Assembly: GCA_016169945.1 (NCBI GenBank)
Contig: JADLSH010000367.1
Location: 8,295,501-8,359,500 of the forward strand
Direction of reading: 5' to 3'
From: Trachythela sp. YZ-2020
Lineage: Eukaryota > Cnidaria > Anthozoa > Malacalcyonacea > Clavulariidae
Length of the DNA: 64,000 nucleotides
The notes under the pieces were generated by a model. It searched no databases. It was not told the DNA's origin and saw only the letters and a list, made by a program, of their open reading frames with translations. Every line of letters starts with the position of its first letter. Position 1 is the stretch's first letter. Shown in pieces: positions 1-11,016 of the stretch. A program made the translations under genes and the position numbers.

Positions 1-673
1 ATATGAGAGTCAATGAGAGTTGAGGGTCAAACAAAACTTTCATCAACTCCCATCATCATTTGACCTCGAGTGCTTAAAGATGCAGTGCATTCCTTTCAAA
101 CGTGTCAGCTTTGTTTACATTTTTGTATCCAAAATAATGAATTTTATAAATGAAGTGGGGACAACTATATATATTCTCCTCTTCCAGAGTAAAATGAAGG
201 ATCAAAGTAGCAAAATCAGGCTTTGTAAGAACATAGAATGCAGTTAAACTATCTTTGTCACGAGCTGGACACTCCAATGTACGCATGCAGTGATGTTCCA
301 GGGGGAACGAGGGGGGACGCCATCCCCCCACTATTTTTGCTGGAGGAATGCCGTACCTCCTGCCAAAACCAAGCATGGGGGAACGCCGTTCCCCTTGACA
401 AGAATCAAACCTTGGTGAACAATTAACGCTGTTCATCACAACACTATTTTCATTTTGATAATTTGACTGTAGTCGTTTAACAGCAAATTAGCTCAGCCAA
501 AGAACATTATTTACTGATTTAGCTACGTCTAGGACAGGATCATTAACTTTTAACAACCAGAGGCCACGCCCAATCCAGTTTCACTACAAGTGGCCACTCC
601 CATTTTACTTTCATGAGCATTCCCCCACTTCAACATCAAGTGGACCAACATCAAGTGAGACTTCTGGTATTAA
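1..673. other. Non-coding part of copy A with repeat-derived sequence
   Basis: The first bases resemble the decamer satellite of 15918-17570 (gagagttgatg-type words). The rest is conserved in copy B at 22537-23395. A minus-strand open frame at 74-439 exists in both copies but begins and ends without splice signals and spans G/C-tract repeats, so I do not call it a gene. Confidence 0.5.
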
Positions 674-718
674 CCCATTAGCTTGCAATGCACCCATGCA
701 GATGCGCCCTGCTTTAGT

Positions 719-760
<42 letters not shown>

Positions 761-1106
761 TGGGGTACTGCCAGTCCAGGGTGCATTTTATGTAAAGGCC
801 ACGCCGAAGATACGCCAGCACTCAAACAAGGTCACGCCAAGACATTTCGAAAGAAGTTGAAATGCCATCCCAAACATTGAAATTGATATGCCAAGCTTAG
901 AATAGGCGCAAGCTACTGCTAATGAATTGATTGAAATATTTCCAGTGTCAATAAATATCAGCGTAGGCTTAAAATTTAGTACTTTCATAGGCCAGTACAT
1001 CAAAAAGTATATGATCGTACACCAGCACGCCGAGAATTTCTGAAGTCCACACTGAAGATCTTCGGTGTTTTGCACTTAAAATGCACCCTGGCTGCCAGTT
1101 AATGGG
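674..1106. mobile_element. TTAA-flanked MITE (piggyBac-like target site), copy A
   Basis: The element is bounded by CCCATTA at the left and TAATGGG at the right, each flanked by TTAA (670-673 and 1107-1110). It has no coding capacity. A longer copy sits at 23414-23955 in the duplicated block and a short internally deleted one at 20303-20410, sharing the words GCAATGC and TACTCGTCAGTGGT. TTAA targets are typical of piggyBac, but Kolobok also uses TTAA, so the superfamily is open. Confidence 0.65.
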
Positions 1107-1198
1107 TTAATATATAATTCACCACAAAATAGAAGAATAGTTACTATTGTTAATTAATTGGTAGGCCTTTCTTAATTTCCTCATCTTTTAACACATAC

Positions 1199-1381
1199 CT
1201 CCATAGACTGTGCATTTACGCGACATTTAAACATTCGACTGACAAAACACTTTCTTCTTGTTAATTCTCTTTGAACCAGGTCCTTCCACAAACGACAGAC
1301 GAGCAGACCATTGACCAAACTACGTGCTGGGAGAAACCTCAAAATATTTGCCATTGTTTTAGGAGCCAACGCTCCAATATT
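1199..1381 (-). CDS. F-box domain exon (partial gene)
   Basis: The reading frame contains ANILRFLPARSLVNGLLVC followed by RLWKDLV, which fits the F-box core: hydrophobic helices, LP, and VCRLW near the end. F-box proteins recruit substrates to SCF ubiquitin ligases through Skp1. The spacing resembles FBXO22, but I cannot assign orthology. The frame ends in a good 5' splice site (GAG|GTATGT at 1198-1193), so the gene continues leftward, perhaps out of the window. Upstream, a NVSEILER-like stretch lies in a different frame, so the start is unresolved. It lies 1.2 kb downstream of the LRR exon and is probably a separate gene. The paralogue at 24060-24242 is broken. Confidence 0.55.
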
Positions 1382-2568
1382 TCACTTACATTAGTAATTA
1401 CTTTATTTTTAAGCTAATGCATTGTAAAATACACAAAAAGTTAAATATATACACACAATTTTGAAAGGAATCAAATTCAAGAACGTTTGTAAGGGTCCGT
1501 TTTTTCGGTGCTTCCGCTCGACAAAAAGCAATTTCTTTTGACTTATTTCCTTTTTAAGCTTTTTTAAGCAAGTAAATTTCCTAGAAATCTACCAATACCA
1601 TCCTGGGACCATTTTACACATATTTTCGGGGGCTTGATAGGGAGGGGGGACCTATTGGTTTAGCCTAAGAATCGGAGAGGGGATTATTATTTTGGGGGTG
1701 GGAGCTTACGAAGTTTCTTCCTCAAAAAAATGGTGGGGTTATTAAAGTGCGGGCTATATTGTGGGCATATTCGAGATGGGTGCTTTATAGAGGATTGGTA
1801 GTATATACATAAAAATACACTTTGATACCATAAACCAGCTTTAAAACAGGTTTACACATCACAAATTTTGATCAAACTCTACTATATCCAAAAAGACTTT
1901 GATATGATAAACCAGCTTTAAAATATGTCTACAGTTCACACACTTTGGTCAAACTGTATTTTGTTCAGAGAACGTTTGATAGTATACACCATGGCCAGTC
2001 TTAAAATAAGTTTACACTTCACACACTTTGATTACAAAGTACAGTTTGACCGAAGTGTGTGAAGTGTAAGACTTTGCTCAAAGAAACTTTATTGATATTG
2101 TAAACCAGTCTTAAAATAGGGGTACACTTCATATCAAGATTTTTTCTTGGCATCTCGTTCGATAGGACTAATAGTACAAGGTGTTTGTGGATGGAATGTT
2201 TGAACGAAAATTTAGCTACAGAGTCTAGTTGCTGAGCGTTAACAGCAAATTCGTGTATATATATGATAGGAGTAATACCACTATAAGGTATGGAAAAAAT
2301 ATTGGGAAAATCTTGAAAAATTTCGCTTCCTGTTCGATTCCTGCCAGAGAACCCAAAAGTTAACTGCTCCTTCTAAAGAAGTCTAAAAAAGTATATAAAT
2401 TTTCGTTCGAATATTGGATCTACAAACACCTTCTACTATGGGTATGCTCTTCATACACAGTACACGTTGATGAGACTGCTATATATAAGTTGATATTATT
2501 CCCTACACTATTTAATTTATTGTAAATAATTAATTCACTAATTAATTAATTAGTTTACTGTAATTAAT
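1382..2568. other. Intergenic part of copy A with foldback remnant
   Basis: No gene is seen. Conserved in copy B (24243-26288) except for a 236-bp insertion there. It has divergent direct repeats of the type aaaccagctttaaaa / ttcacacactttg (about 1830-2130). At 2320-2410 it holds one arm of the tRNA-derived foldback element that is complete at 25315-25625, ending in an inverted copy of cgaacgaaaattta. Confidence 0.5.
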
Positions 2569-4232
2569 TCAGTATATCAGTTTGCAGTTGTCATTCTTCA
2601 AAGCATCACTTAAATATTTAGCACCTTCATCTGTCAATTCATTGCCACTTATGTCTAATTTAGTAAGTTTGCAGTTGTCACTCTTCAGAGCATCACTTAA
2701 ATATTTAGCACCTTCATCTTTCAATTCATTTCCACTTATGTCTAATTTAGTAAGTTTGCAGTTGTCACTCTTCAGAGCATCACTTAAATATTTAGCACCT
2801 TCATCTTTCAATTCATTGAAACTTATGTCTAATTTAGTAAGTTTGCAGTTGTCACTCTTCAGAGCATCACTTAAATATTTAGCACCTTCATCTTTCAATT
2901 GATTTTCCCATATGGCTAGTTCAGTAAGTTTGCAGTTGTCACTCTTCAGAGCATCACTTAAATATTTAGCACCTTCCTCTTTCAATTCATTGTGACTTAT
3001 GTCTAATTCGGTAAGTTTGCAGTTGTCACTCTTCAGAGCATCACTTAAATATTTAGCACTTTCATCTTTCAATTGATTCCGACTTATGTCTAAATTAGTA
3101 AGTTTGCAGTTGTCACTCTTCAGAGCATCACTTAAATATTTAGCACCTTCATCTTTCAATTCATTGAGACTTATGTCTAATTCAGTAAGTTTGCAGTTGT
3201 CACTCTTCAGAGCATCACTTAAATATTTAGCAGCTTCGTCTTCCAATTCATTGTGACTTATGTCTAATTCAGTAAGTTTGCATTTGTCACTCTTCAGAGC
3301 ATCACTTAAATCTTTAGCACCTTTATCTGTCAAATTATTGAAACCTATGTCTAATTTAGTAAGTTTGCAGTTGTCACTCTTCAGAGCATCACTTAAATAT
3401 TTAGCAGCTTCGTCTTCCAATTCATTTTCACTTATGTCTAATTCAGTAAGTTTGCATTTGTCACTCTTCAGAGCATCACTTAAATATTTAGCAGCTTCAT
3501 CTTTCAATTCATTGAGACTTATGTCTAATTCAGTAAGTTTGCAGTTGTCACTCTTCAGAGCATCACTTAAATATTTAGCACTTTCATCTTTCAATTGATT
3601 CCAACTTATGTCTAAATTAGTAAGTTTGCAGTTGTCACTCTTCAGAGCATCACTTAAATATTTAGCACCTTCATCTGTCAATTGATTGTAACTTATGTCT
3701 AATTTAGTAAGTTTGCAGTTGTCACTCTTCAGAGCATCACTTAAATATTTAGCACCTTCATCTCTCAATACATTGTCACTTATGTCTAATTTAGTAAGTT
3801 TGCAGTTGTCATTCTTCAGAGCATCACTTAAATACTTAGCACCTTCATCTTTAAACAGAAAATTCGTTTTTATGCATAATTTAGTAAGTTTGCTGTTGCC
3901 ACCATCTGTAATCAGTAACTTAGTGACCAATTCACGAATACCAAAATCCTCCATGCTACAACCAGATATCTCAAGCTTGTACAAGTTCTTGTTGTAACTT
4001 AGAAATTGAAACAGAGCAATAGATTCCACTGGCGCAATATTTACGCTTGTCATATAGAATTTTTTATCATTATCCTTACACGCAAATAACGCAATTCTTT
4101 CCATGAAACGAACATCATCCATTTCCTGTACACATCTCATCAAAAGTAAAGTGATGTTACCACCATCTTTTCTTATTCGTCCTCTGTTTGGCATCGAGTC
4201 CTCAAATCTATACAAAGATATTTTTGAGGAAA
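2569..4232 (-). CDS. LRR exon of NLR-like receptor, copy A (15 RI-type repeats)
   Basis: The exon encodes a roughly 110-residue non-repeat cap and then 15 consecutive 28-residue leucine-rich repeats of ribonuclease-inhibitor type. Each repeat has the form KLTxLxIxxNxLxDEGAKYL followed by SDALKSDNC. It ends KLIY-stop. In NLR proteins such repeats form the ligand-sensing horseshoe. I place the exon start at an acceptor (TTTCAG, plus-strand 4233-4238) conserved in copy B; the ATG at 4251 is not conserved there (AAT), so it is not the start. On the minus strand it follows the NACHT exon (5797-8021) and linker exon. The phase of this acceptor (1) does not fit the linker donor (2), so a small exon may be missing or a neighbouring acceptor is used. 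Variation among repeats is concentrated in the exposed beta-strand positions. Confidence 0.85.
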
Positions 4233-5039
4233 CTGAAATTTTACCAATCATTAAAGCGATATCATTTCACGATTCACACGAAAAAATCTCATTTTACCAA
4301 AATATACCTATCCTCCGCGCTCGATTTTCTAGTTTTATCTTATAAATGTCGCATGAACAAAGATTGAAAAATGAACGAACTAAACAAAAAATCTACATTT
4401 TTAGAAACAGCAGTCTGCAGTTGCTACGGGGCTTGTTTTTGAAAAAGAATAGCGCTCCAAAATAACGGCATGAAGTTTTTGTTTCGCACAGGTGCATTCA
4501 AAATATCATATTTCTTATCTCAGCTTATCAAAGAACAAAACTTTGTTTGCATTTTGGACATGTTTATATATGAATATAGCGTGTTTCTAGCGTTATAGCA
4601 TATAGGTTAACCATGTAAAGGAGGCTGTCATGAGTTCTCTAAAACCGAACTTTGGTGGTGTTCAAGGATTCAATGCTGGTTATTTGTTTTTACTCCATTC
4701 TGTTATTAAAAAATATATGGACAACCCTGTTTCACTGTATATTATTTTGTTTGATATAATAATGAAAGTTGAAGCTAACCTAAATTCGTACCAAAAATTA
4801 TCCGGCCGCCGGGTCTCTGAAATGCGACCAGTGTTAGCGTGGCAGAGATTTACACGCCATTTGACGTAATCAATGATCTTTACAAAACAACGCATGACAT
4901 TGGTTCGTGATGCTTCTAAGAAAGCTGTGATTGGTTTGTAAGTATTACGCCCCGTGCGTCTGTCCTCTAATATATCATAGCTCTCAGTCAATGTCAATGA
5001 ACTCAGATTATTATCTTTAAATAGTAATAAATAACGTAC
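4233..5039 (-). other. Intron between linker and LRR exons, copy A
   Basis: The stretch between the LRR acceptor and the linker donor. Positions around 4366-4377 match the empty site of the 14.3-kb insertion in copy B. Part of it (4680-5030) is well conserved with 43616-43935 and open on the minus strand, but the codon differences between copies do not look protein-like, so I leave it as intron. Confidence 0.5.
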
Positions 5040-5120
5040 CTCTTGCAGAACCACTGTTTTATTTCTTCGAGTCTTGTGAGCTCTTGTGTTCTTTTGGCAT
5101 TTGCAAGTTCTGTTTCAAGC
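5040..5120 (-). CDS. Linker exon of NLR-like receptor, copy A
   Basis: An 81-base exon flanked by a CAG acceptor and a GAG|GTACGT donor. It reads LETELANAKRTQELTRLEEI and ends KQWFCK, a charged, probably helical segment. It enters and leaves in phase 2, which matches the phase-2 donor of the NACHT exon (GAAAG|GTATTC). The copy B counterpart (43946-44023) keeps both splice sites and differs by an in-frame 3-base deletion, which supports coding use. It would connect the NACHT module to the LRR module. Confidence 0.6.
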
Positions 5121-5796
5121 CTGATTTTAAAAATTAGATAAGCATCATAAAATAATCATGTCCATGCGGCGGACCGCAGAACTGCAGGCCTGGAAAAAAA
5201 TTATTTATTTCTGGGACAATGCGATCAAACAAAAAAATTTCCGTCAATATTCGGGCAGTTCGCTAACTAGCAAAGAACGAAAAGCTTAGCCAAACGTGTC
5301 CAGCCTTTCCCTCCAACCCCTGTTGATCTCACAACTGCACTGCAAATCAGCAAGATTGGTTTGGTTGGGGGGTAGTTAGACAAACTCTAGGACTAGGTGT
5401 ACCCAGGGGCACGCACCCCCCCAAAAATTTTCAAATGCTGACTTTCCAAAATGCCTTTTCCTGTGTTCTTGGGAAGGTTTGACATGTAGACATTAATTAG
5501 TCATGTTTGACATTTAATAGTCATTTTGTTGATTTTGTATTTCAGGCAGAATCTGACATCTTTATATTAAGTTCTCCCACTCTGATCTTTTTTGGGAGGC
5601 TTAGCCCCCTCATAATTTATACTTTGAGGGGCTAAAGGCCATATTCCCCCAAGCTTCCCCCCGGTTCCACAGCCAATGCTCAAGTCTATAATAGGTACTT
5701 ATTAGCTACTACACGAAACATGCCAATTGTTCTTCTACACTTAATATACTCATATTCTTAAATTACTATAATCAACATTATACGAATTAGGAATAC
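5121..5796 (-). other. Intron between NACHT and linker exons, copy A
   Basis: Intron starting GTATTC at 5796. It contains low-complexity C-rich tracts conserved in copy B (44024-44877), where an extra 180 bases lie at about 44259-44441. No coding signal is seen. Confidence 0.55.
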
Positions 5797-8021
5797 CTTT
5801 CTGCCTCCAATTGTTTAAATTGATCTCCAATTAACCCAGCAACAAACAGGATCACTAAATGCCACTTGGGATTATGAATGTGCTTAGATAGAAATGATTC
5901 AACATTGTCCATATCATCAACCACATGTAGTGCTGCAAGAAACTCTTGAATTGTAAGATGAAGAAAACAAAAGATGTTCTGTCGTTTGTCTTCTAATTTA
6001 TTAAATAGACCGCAATTTGACAGTTCGGCAACAAATTCATCATCACTTTCAAACTTGAAAATTAACTGCTCTTCTATCATTCCGTTTCTTGCAATTCTTT
6101 TAAGTTTGTTCAAGTCGTTTTGAAGCTGTTCAGGAAGCTTTGCGATAATATAGTCCTTTGGATTTGATTTGTCTTTGTATCCTAAATGGTGCCTGAACAG
6201 TAAAATCTTTATTGCTCTCTTGTACAACTCTGTAATTGTTCTTGGGACATTGCTCTGACCTTCAGCTTCTCCTTGTTCATCTATTCCAATGCTTTCTTTT
6301 AGTGTCAAAGAAACAATATAAGAATTAACAGGTATGTAACATAAGCTCAAAAGCTCTGGTGACTCCTTGATCAAGTTCCATATCTCTGAAGTTTTCTGCA
6401 TGTCATTACGGCAAAACTTTTGAACATAATCTTTTATTTGTTCCTCATGAAAACCCAAGATCTCAACCTCTCGATCAAATGACAGGTGTTCATAAATGTG
6501 TTCTGCGGTGGGTCGAGACGTGGTTAATACTGTAACTCCAGGCAATAGTTCACCTTTCACTAGCTGTTTAAAAATCAGGAGTATATGTGCAACTTCATTG
6601 TGGCTATTTACAGTCTTTTCTTCAGTTAAAGACTGATCATTAATTTTTAGTTCGTCCAAACCATCAAAAATCATTACAACTTTACTTGGCATCAAACAAA
6701 TAGATTCATAAATTCGATTAAAATCAGCCGATGACATGTTGAGTCCATCAGAATGACGCAACATTTCTCGAAAACTTGTTTTCCCAAGCGCCCCGTTAAA
6801 AGTGCGAAACCGTATTAAAATTACTATTTTACCACGCCAGAATTCAAATGATTGTTGTTGCCACTGATAAAATATCTTTTTCGTCAGGAGAGTTTTGCCT
6901 ATACCTGGACGGCCTACCACAAGAATAGACCTAGGGTGGTGTTTCGACATGGATTTAAATATATCTGCTGTTCTCGTCAGGGTAGTTGCATTCACTGGTG
7001 CTTTAAAATGTACTTCGTATGTCTCATGTCTATTTCCAAAATCGCTTCCGGAAGTGTAAGTCATTTCCCTTCCATCTTGAATTATGACATTGATATACAT
7101 CTCTTCCAGTTTTCGACGTGACAAACGTTTCTCGCCAAAATCATCATGTAAATAGAATATGTCCTCGGATATGTTCTCCCTAATCTTTTTTATCAACTTT
7201 CTGATCGTTTTACGCTTTCTCAAAAGGTAAACGCAACAAAACTCCACGTCAGTAAACAGATATTGATCTTTCCATGTTGACCACAACAGATAAACAAGCT
7301 CCATGAACGCCACTGTACCAACAAGGAAATTTACTGTTACAACAGTGACAGCTACTTTTTCATTTTTGCTGCCCATGGGATAAGTGCAGTCGACAACTGA
7401 AAAGTTTGTACTTTGTCTTTGTGTAAAGTTTGCGAGGGGAGTACTCGTGGTTTTCGTTGGCAAATTACATTGAAATTGGACTGGAAAATTCGATGATGAT
7501 ATAAAGAGCAATGCTGCAAATACTACCAATGGTATTATACGACAAACGATCAAATGTATAATGTATACCGTGAAAACTATATAACGAGCAGCCGAAATTT
7601 GGTGCGCCATAGGGTCCGAAGCTGCTTGTGAAATACGCGGCAGTGGCTGACTTTCGTCTTCGACGGCATTCGCCGCTGGACTCGGAGGGTCTACAAAGAT
7701 TTCCACGCGATGGTTGACAGAATAAGCGTAGATAATACTAAGTAAGAGCACAAGTCCAAAATTCATCACGACCATGTGGTAAATAGGCAAAGAAGGGTAA
7801 AATTCTTGCTGGTATTTGAGAAAACATTGCGTGTCAATGTACTTCCTTGTTGATAAATCGCTCGCGAGGGTCTTGTCTGGGTTACACTGTAACGTCGCTT
7901 TCGACTCGAAATCACTCGCGATCCCAATAACAACAACGCCAATTGATACAAACAATGTAAGAATTACTAAACCAAACTTATTGTAGCTCTTATGAGGTAC
8001 AAATTTCAAACAGCTTTCCAT
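5797..8021 (-). CDS. Innexin/pannexin-like 4TM plus NACHT ATPase exon, copy A
   Basis: About 740 residues from the ATG at 8021; the upstream GTG-initiated extension is not used. Four hydrophobic segments are at residues about 16-36, 83-103, 146-174 and 223-247. The two predicted outside loops each hold two cysteines (46 and 66; 185 and 212), and loop 2 carries NFT and NFS glycosylation sites. This is the layout of innexins, pannexins and the pore module of LRRC8. A basic region follows, then a NACHT ATPase: Walker A GRPGIGKT (370-377), Walker B IFDGLDEL (451-458), a TTSRPT sensor motif and a helical tail with FLHLTIQEFLAA. The frame continues to a stop at 5787, but the phase-2 donor at 5797 joins the linker exon, giving a receptor with LRRs. 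NACHT proteins oligomerise on nucleotide exchange in innate immunity; a membrane location is inferred from the helices. Channel function is not shown. Confidence 0.85.
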
Positions 8022-8085
8022 GTTTGCGTGAGTATTTGTCGAATTGATTATCACGAGACTAGTCTTTGAAATATTAGAAGTATAA

Positions 8086-8435
8086 ATATTTCAAATTCCT
8101 GTGTAGGGAGTAAGCTTAATTATTTACTCAGGTTTCAATTTTTCATGCTATTAGTCGTATTGATATTAGAAGACAGACGATTGATCAGCCGTCTAATAAT
8201 ATACACGACAAATTAACTACGTTTACGCAAAACGGATCAGTCTTCGTGCGCGTTTCGCTTACAAACTTTTTCGCACGGATTATTTTGCAATCAGTTTTAA
8301 TTTCGCGCGCTACTTAATATTCCATGTCCTACAAACACGAATTAGGATTAGAGTTTTCGCCTGCGTTAGGGTTTGAATTAGGGTTTACATTAGTTATTTG
8401 CTGGACATGGATAATTCCATGTAAGTAAACCAGAT
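8086..8435. other. Upstream region of the NLR copy A
   Basis: No gene is seen. This 350-base stretch lies 5' of the NACHT start and would hold its promoter. It includes CpG-bearing sequence (8215-8310) and degenerate TTAGGG-like words (8342-8392). Copy B diverges here. Confidence 0.35.
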
Positions 8436-8834
8436 CGAGGGGTCCGCCACGACCGTCCAAAGCGTACGAGATTTCGAAATCACTTGATTTCTGAGCTGAT
8501 TTCATGATTTCTACTGATTTCAACACTGATTTCAAGATTTCCGGAAGATATCAGTTACAGCAGTGTTGGTATATTTTAATGTTTGTAAAGCATTTACTCA
8601 AACTCTGGAGCAATTTGAAATCGAAATATCGTGAAAATTATGAAATATCGTCAGAAAAACGCAAAAAGATCACAATTTCGTTCCCACAGTCCCACTATTC
8701 AAGCCTTTCACTAGTATTTTTGTGATTTCTGATTTCGAAATCATCTTATTTCTAGTTGATTTCAGTGATTTCGTGATTTCTGAACCTGATTTCTGAGTCG
8801 AGTGTACGAGATTTCTGCCGTGACGGACCCCTCG
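8436..8834. mobile_element. hAT-type MITE, 8-bp TSD
   Basis: Terminal inverted repeats CGAGGGGTCCG / CGGACCCCTCG, extended as CCACG / CGTGA, are flanked by a perfect 8-bp direct repeat AACCAGAT (8428-8435 and 8835-8842). The interior is made of repeated TGATTTC/GAAATCA words. It has no coding capacity. An 8-bp duplication with short TIRs is typical of hAT. Confidence 0.85.
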
Positions 8835-9109
8835 AACCAGATACAGTTTTTAAGTGGAAACATTTCTGAAATTGATAACATCTGCTGCCCCGTAAAAGTT
8901 ACGCTTAATAGAGCAATGAAGTTTTATGACTCTAGTTCTCATTCTTAGAAGATTTTCTCTCATAATTTTCTCTCTCTATTATCAAACAATAATATACAAT
9001 TTGATAAAAAAATACAAATGCTATTAACAGGAGCTAAGCCAAATTTAGGGGAGGGGGGGCAATGGGGGGCGTACTGAGCTCTACAATCCCCTTACTGGAT
9101 AGTTAAAGG

Positions 9110-9375
9110 CCACTCTCCTCTGCAGAGGCTTGCGAACGCTTTATAGTCTAAAACGCGGAGAGAGCGAGCTTTAATAATTCATATTCCTCATTATCCGCCA
9201 TTCGACATCTCTAAGTGTCCCGGAAACCCCCTTTTATCCTGGCCTAACCAACCAGCGAGCCTTCCTGCCCGATCGTGATGCACCTTCAAAACTTCATGTT
9301 ATACTAAATATTAAAGCTCGCTCTCTCCGTGTATTAGACTATAAAGCGTTCGCAAGCCTCTGCAGAGGAGAGTGG
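9110..9375. mobile_element. Foldback element with about 65-bp inverted arms
   Basis: The arms at 9110-9175 and 9310-9375 are near-perfect inverted copies (CCACTCTCCTCTGCAGAGGC at the outer end). TTAAAG lies just outside both ends, a possible target duplication. No coding content. Confidence 0.75.
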
Positions 9376-9397
9376 TTAAAGCCTTTAAAGGCTGTCA

Positions 9398-9765
9398 AGG
9401 GAAGGAGAGCCTGAATTCTCCCTCGATTACGAAGCCTGCTCCCAGACCATGATATGGGGTTTCGGTGACGCAGTCGTCAGAGCAAGCGCCTTTCACCTCT
9501 GAGTTGTGGGTTCGATTCTCGCTGGGGACTCTACTCATGTGAAAAGAGTCAGTCAGCGCTCTACCGAAAGTCGTGGGTTTTCTCCGGTTTCCTCCCACAG
9601 GGAAAGCTGACTGGGTGGGTTAGGATATATAGATTAGGAAAGTAATATCACAATTGTTGTAAAAATATATAGTGTAGGCTAAGTACGTAATATAGCCCGA
9701 ATATAGGTAAGCGAAATACTTGATGTAATCGGTCACGAAAACGTGTAATATATAAATATCAATTG
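9398..9765. repeat. Dispersed repeat Y, interrupted by a SINE
   Basis: The flanks 9398-9455 and 9727-9765 match a continuous block at 56260-56385, sharing GGAAGGAGAGCCTGAATTCT and CGAAAACGTGTAATATATAA. The SINE at 9458-9640 and following sequence lie between these two matches. Confidence 0.55.
9458..9640 (+). mobile_element. tRNA-derived SINE
   Basis: A tRNA-like head with A-box-like GACGCAGTCGTCAGAGC and B-box GTGGGTTCGATTC is followed by a conserved body containing GTGAAAAGAGTCAGTCAGCG and TTTTCTCCGGTTTCCTCCC. Related copies are at 13300-13515, 21262-21415 and 42815-42995, all reversed. An open frame on the minus strand here is not a gene. Confidence 0.75.
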
Positions 9766-9892
9766 ATAATGATCAATTTTCATAACAACATAATTATGGC
9801 GTCATATTACCGCGCCAATATTCATGATTGTCATCGTTCAACATGTTTCCGACATTGAAGTTATTTCGGACATTGAAGTTGTTTATTATTCA

Positions 9893-10085
9893 ACATATTT
9901 TCGACATTGAAGTTAAATCGGACATTGAACATGTATATTATCCAACACATTTTCGACATTGAAGTTAAATCGGACATTGAACATGTATATTATCCAACAC
10001 ATTTTCGACATTGAAGTTAAATCGGACATTGAACATGTATATTATCCAACACATTTTCGACATTGAAGTTAAATCGGACATTGAT
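9893..10085. repeat. 52-bp tandem repeat, about 3.7 units
   Basis: The unit contains TTTTCGACATTGAAG, TAAATCGGACATTGAACATG and TATATTATCCAACACA, repeated with nearly no differences at a 52-bp spacing (for example GTTAAATCGG at 9912 and 9964). Degenerate half-units extend left to about 9838. No function is visible. Confidence 0.85.
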
Positions 10086-10338
10086 TGCGACATGAGCTGT
10101 TTTATAACGTTGACCGAACGGCAAACATCCGCTAAACATCGGAGTGTTTTAGCCTAATTTAAACGTGTGTGGCTTATGTCAATCAATAAATAGACGTGGC
10201 GTTGTCGAGCTGACCGCGTACTCCCTACTAAAAATTTAAAGACCGCAGCGCTTGAACAAGCAAAATAATGTACGCAGATTAAAATGATACTGTATAGACA
10301 GTTTATTATTAGGAATTTTTCCTAGTCGTACGTACACT

Positions 10339-10915
10339 GTAGCCCTCGTGGTTTTAAACCAGGGCAGTATATAGTGAATAGTATTAGCATATAGTTTCAG
10401 GTATATAGTATTCATAAGCGCCCTGTTTCAAGTCTAATATATTATATTGCGGATTTCGTGCGAATAAATGACCGTACGGATATAAATACATTAAGTTTGA
10501 AGCTTTCGCAAAGATTGTGGTTAGATGAAAAGCCAAGAAGGATAAACGGCTCTTACCGAGGATTAGTTGTTAATTATTGCTTAGTTTTTCCTGTTGAAAA
10601 TCTAAACTTTGATCCTGGAAAATGTTTTCAAGAGTACATATAATTTTTAGCATAAATGCCACATTTAAAATGGTTACAAACAGAAATTTCATTAAAACTT
10701 AAAAGAACACGAACATACCTCTAACTAATTATTCAACAACGCACAGCTGACCTCTTGTTCCAAAATATCCTTATTTTGTTCGTTTTGATAACATGAACAA
10801 ATGAGTGTAGGGAATAATATATTTCGCAATCTATACAAAGAGAAAATGTCATCAGCGATGAATAATCGTTACGGTATATACATATAGATCAGTTGTGGGA
10901 ATTAGGACAAAAGAG
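10339..10915. repeat. Dispersed repeat X, copy 1
   Basis: High similarity to 56610-57513. The shared part begins at GTAGCCCTCGTGGTTTTAA and runs past GAATAATATATTTCGCAATC. Copy 2 carries an extra mariner-type MITE. The 61-63 codon open frames in both copies differ by amino-acid-changing substitutions and have no splice sites, so I treat the block as a repeat. Confidence 0.7.
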
Positions 10916-11016
10916 CGACGGCAGTAAATTACCGTCGCCAAACGTTATCACGGCACCATTGTCCAGTTTCAATATCTCGAACGTGCGGTGCCAGTGTGGG
11001 TAGAGTGATACGAAGA

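Larger units (their letters stand above)
1..8085. repeat. Segmental duplication, copy A
   Basis: This block matches copy B (22537-28276 joined to 42618-47115) in the same order and orientation. The match starts at the first base of the window, so the left boundary is outside. It holds, on the minus strand, the 4TM-NACHT exon, the linker exon, the LRR exon and an F-box exon. Similarity fades just upstream of the NACHT start, near 8085. Private insertions in copy B have matching empty sites here (at 1485-1493, 4366-4377 and about 4643), so copy A is closer to the ancestral layout for those sites. Confidence 0.85.

Noticed and set aside
74..439. Minus-strand 121-codon ORF, also at 22650-22976
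   Set aside because: Present in both copies because the block is duplicated. It has no domain, no splice context and crosses G/C tracts of repeat origin.
2582..4345. Plus-strand ORFs across the LRR exon (and 26632-28254 in copy B)
   Set aside because: They mirror the minus-strand LRR repeats. The repeat framework, conserved splice site and stop all belong to the minus strand.
4680..5054. Minus-strand ORF conserved at 43616-43960
   Set aside because: It overlaps the linker exon in a different use of the sequence and lies in intron. Conservation is explained by the duplication.
9893..10085. CRISPR-like array
   Set aside because: The 52-bp unit is a plain head-to-tail tandem repeat without unique spacers, in an animal genome.
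10458..10643. Small ORF shared with 57031-57222
   Set aside because: Part of dispersed repeat X. The differences change amino acids and no exon signals flank it.
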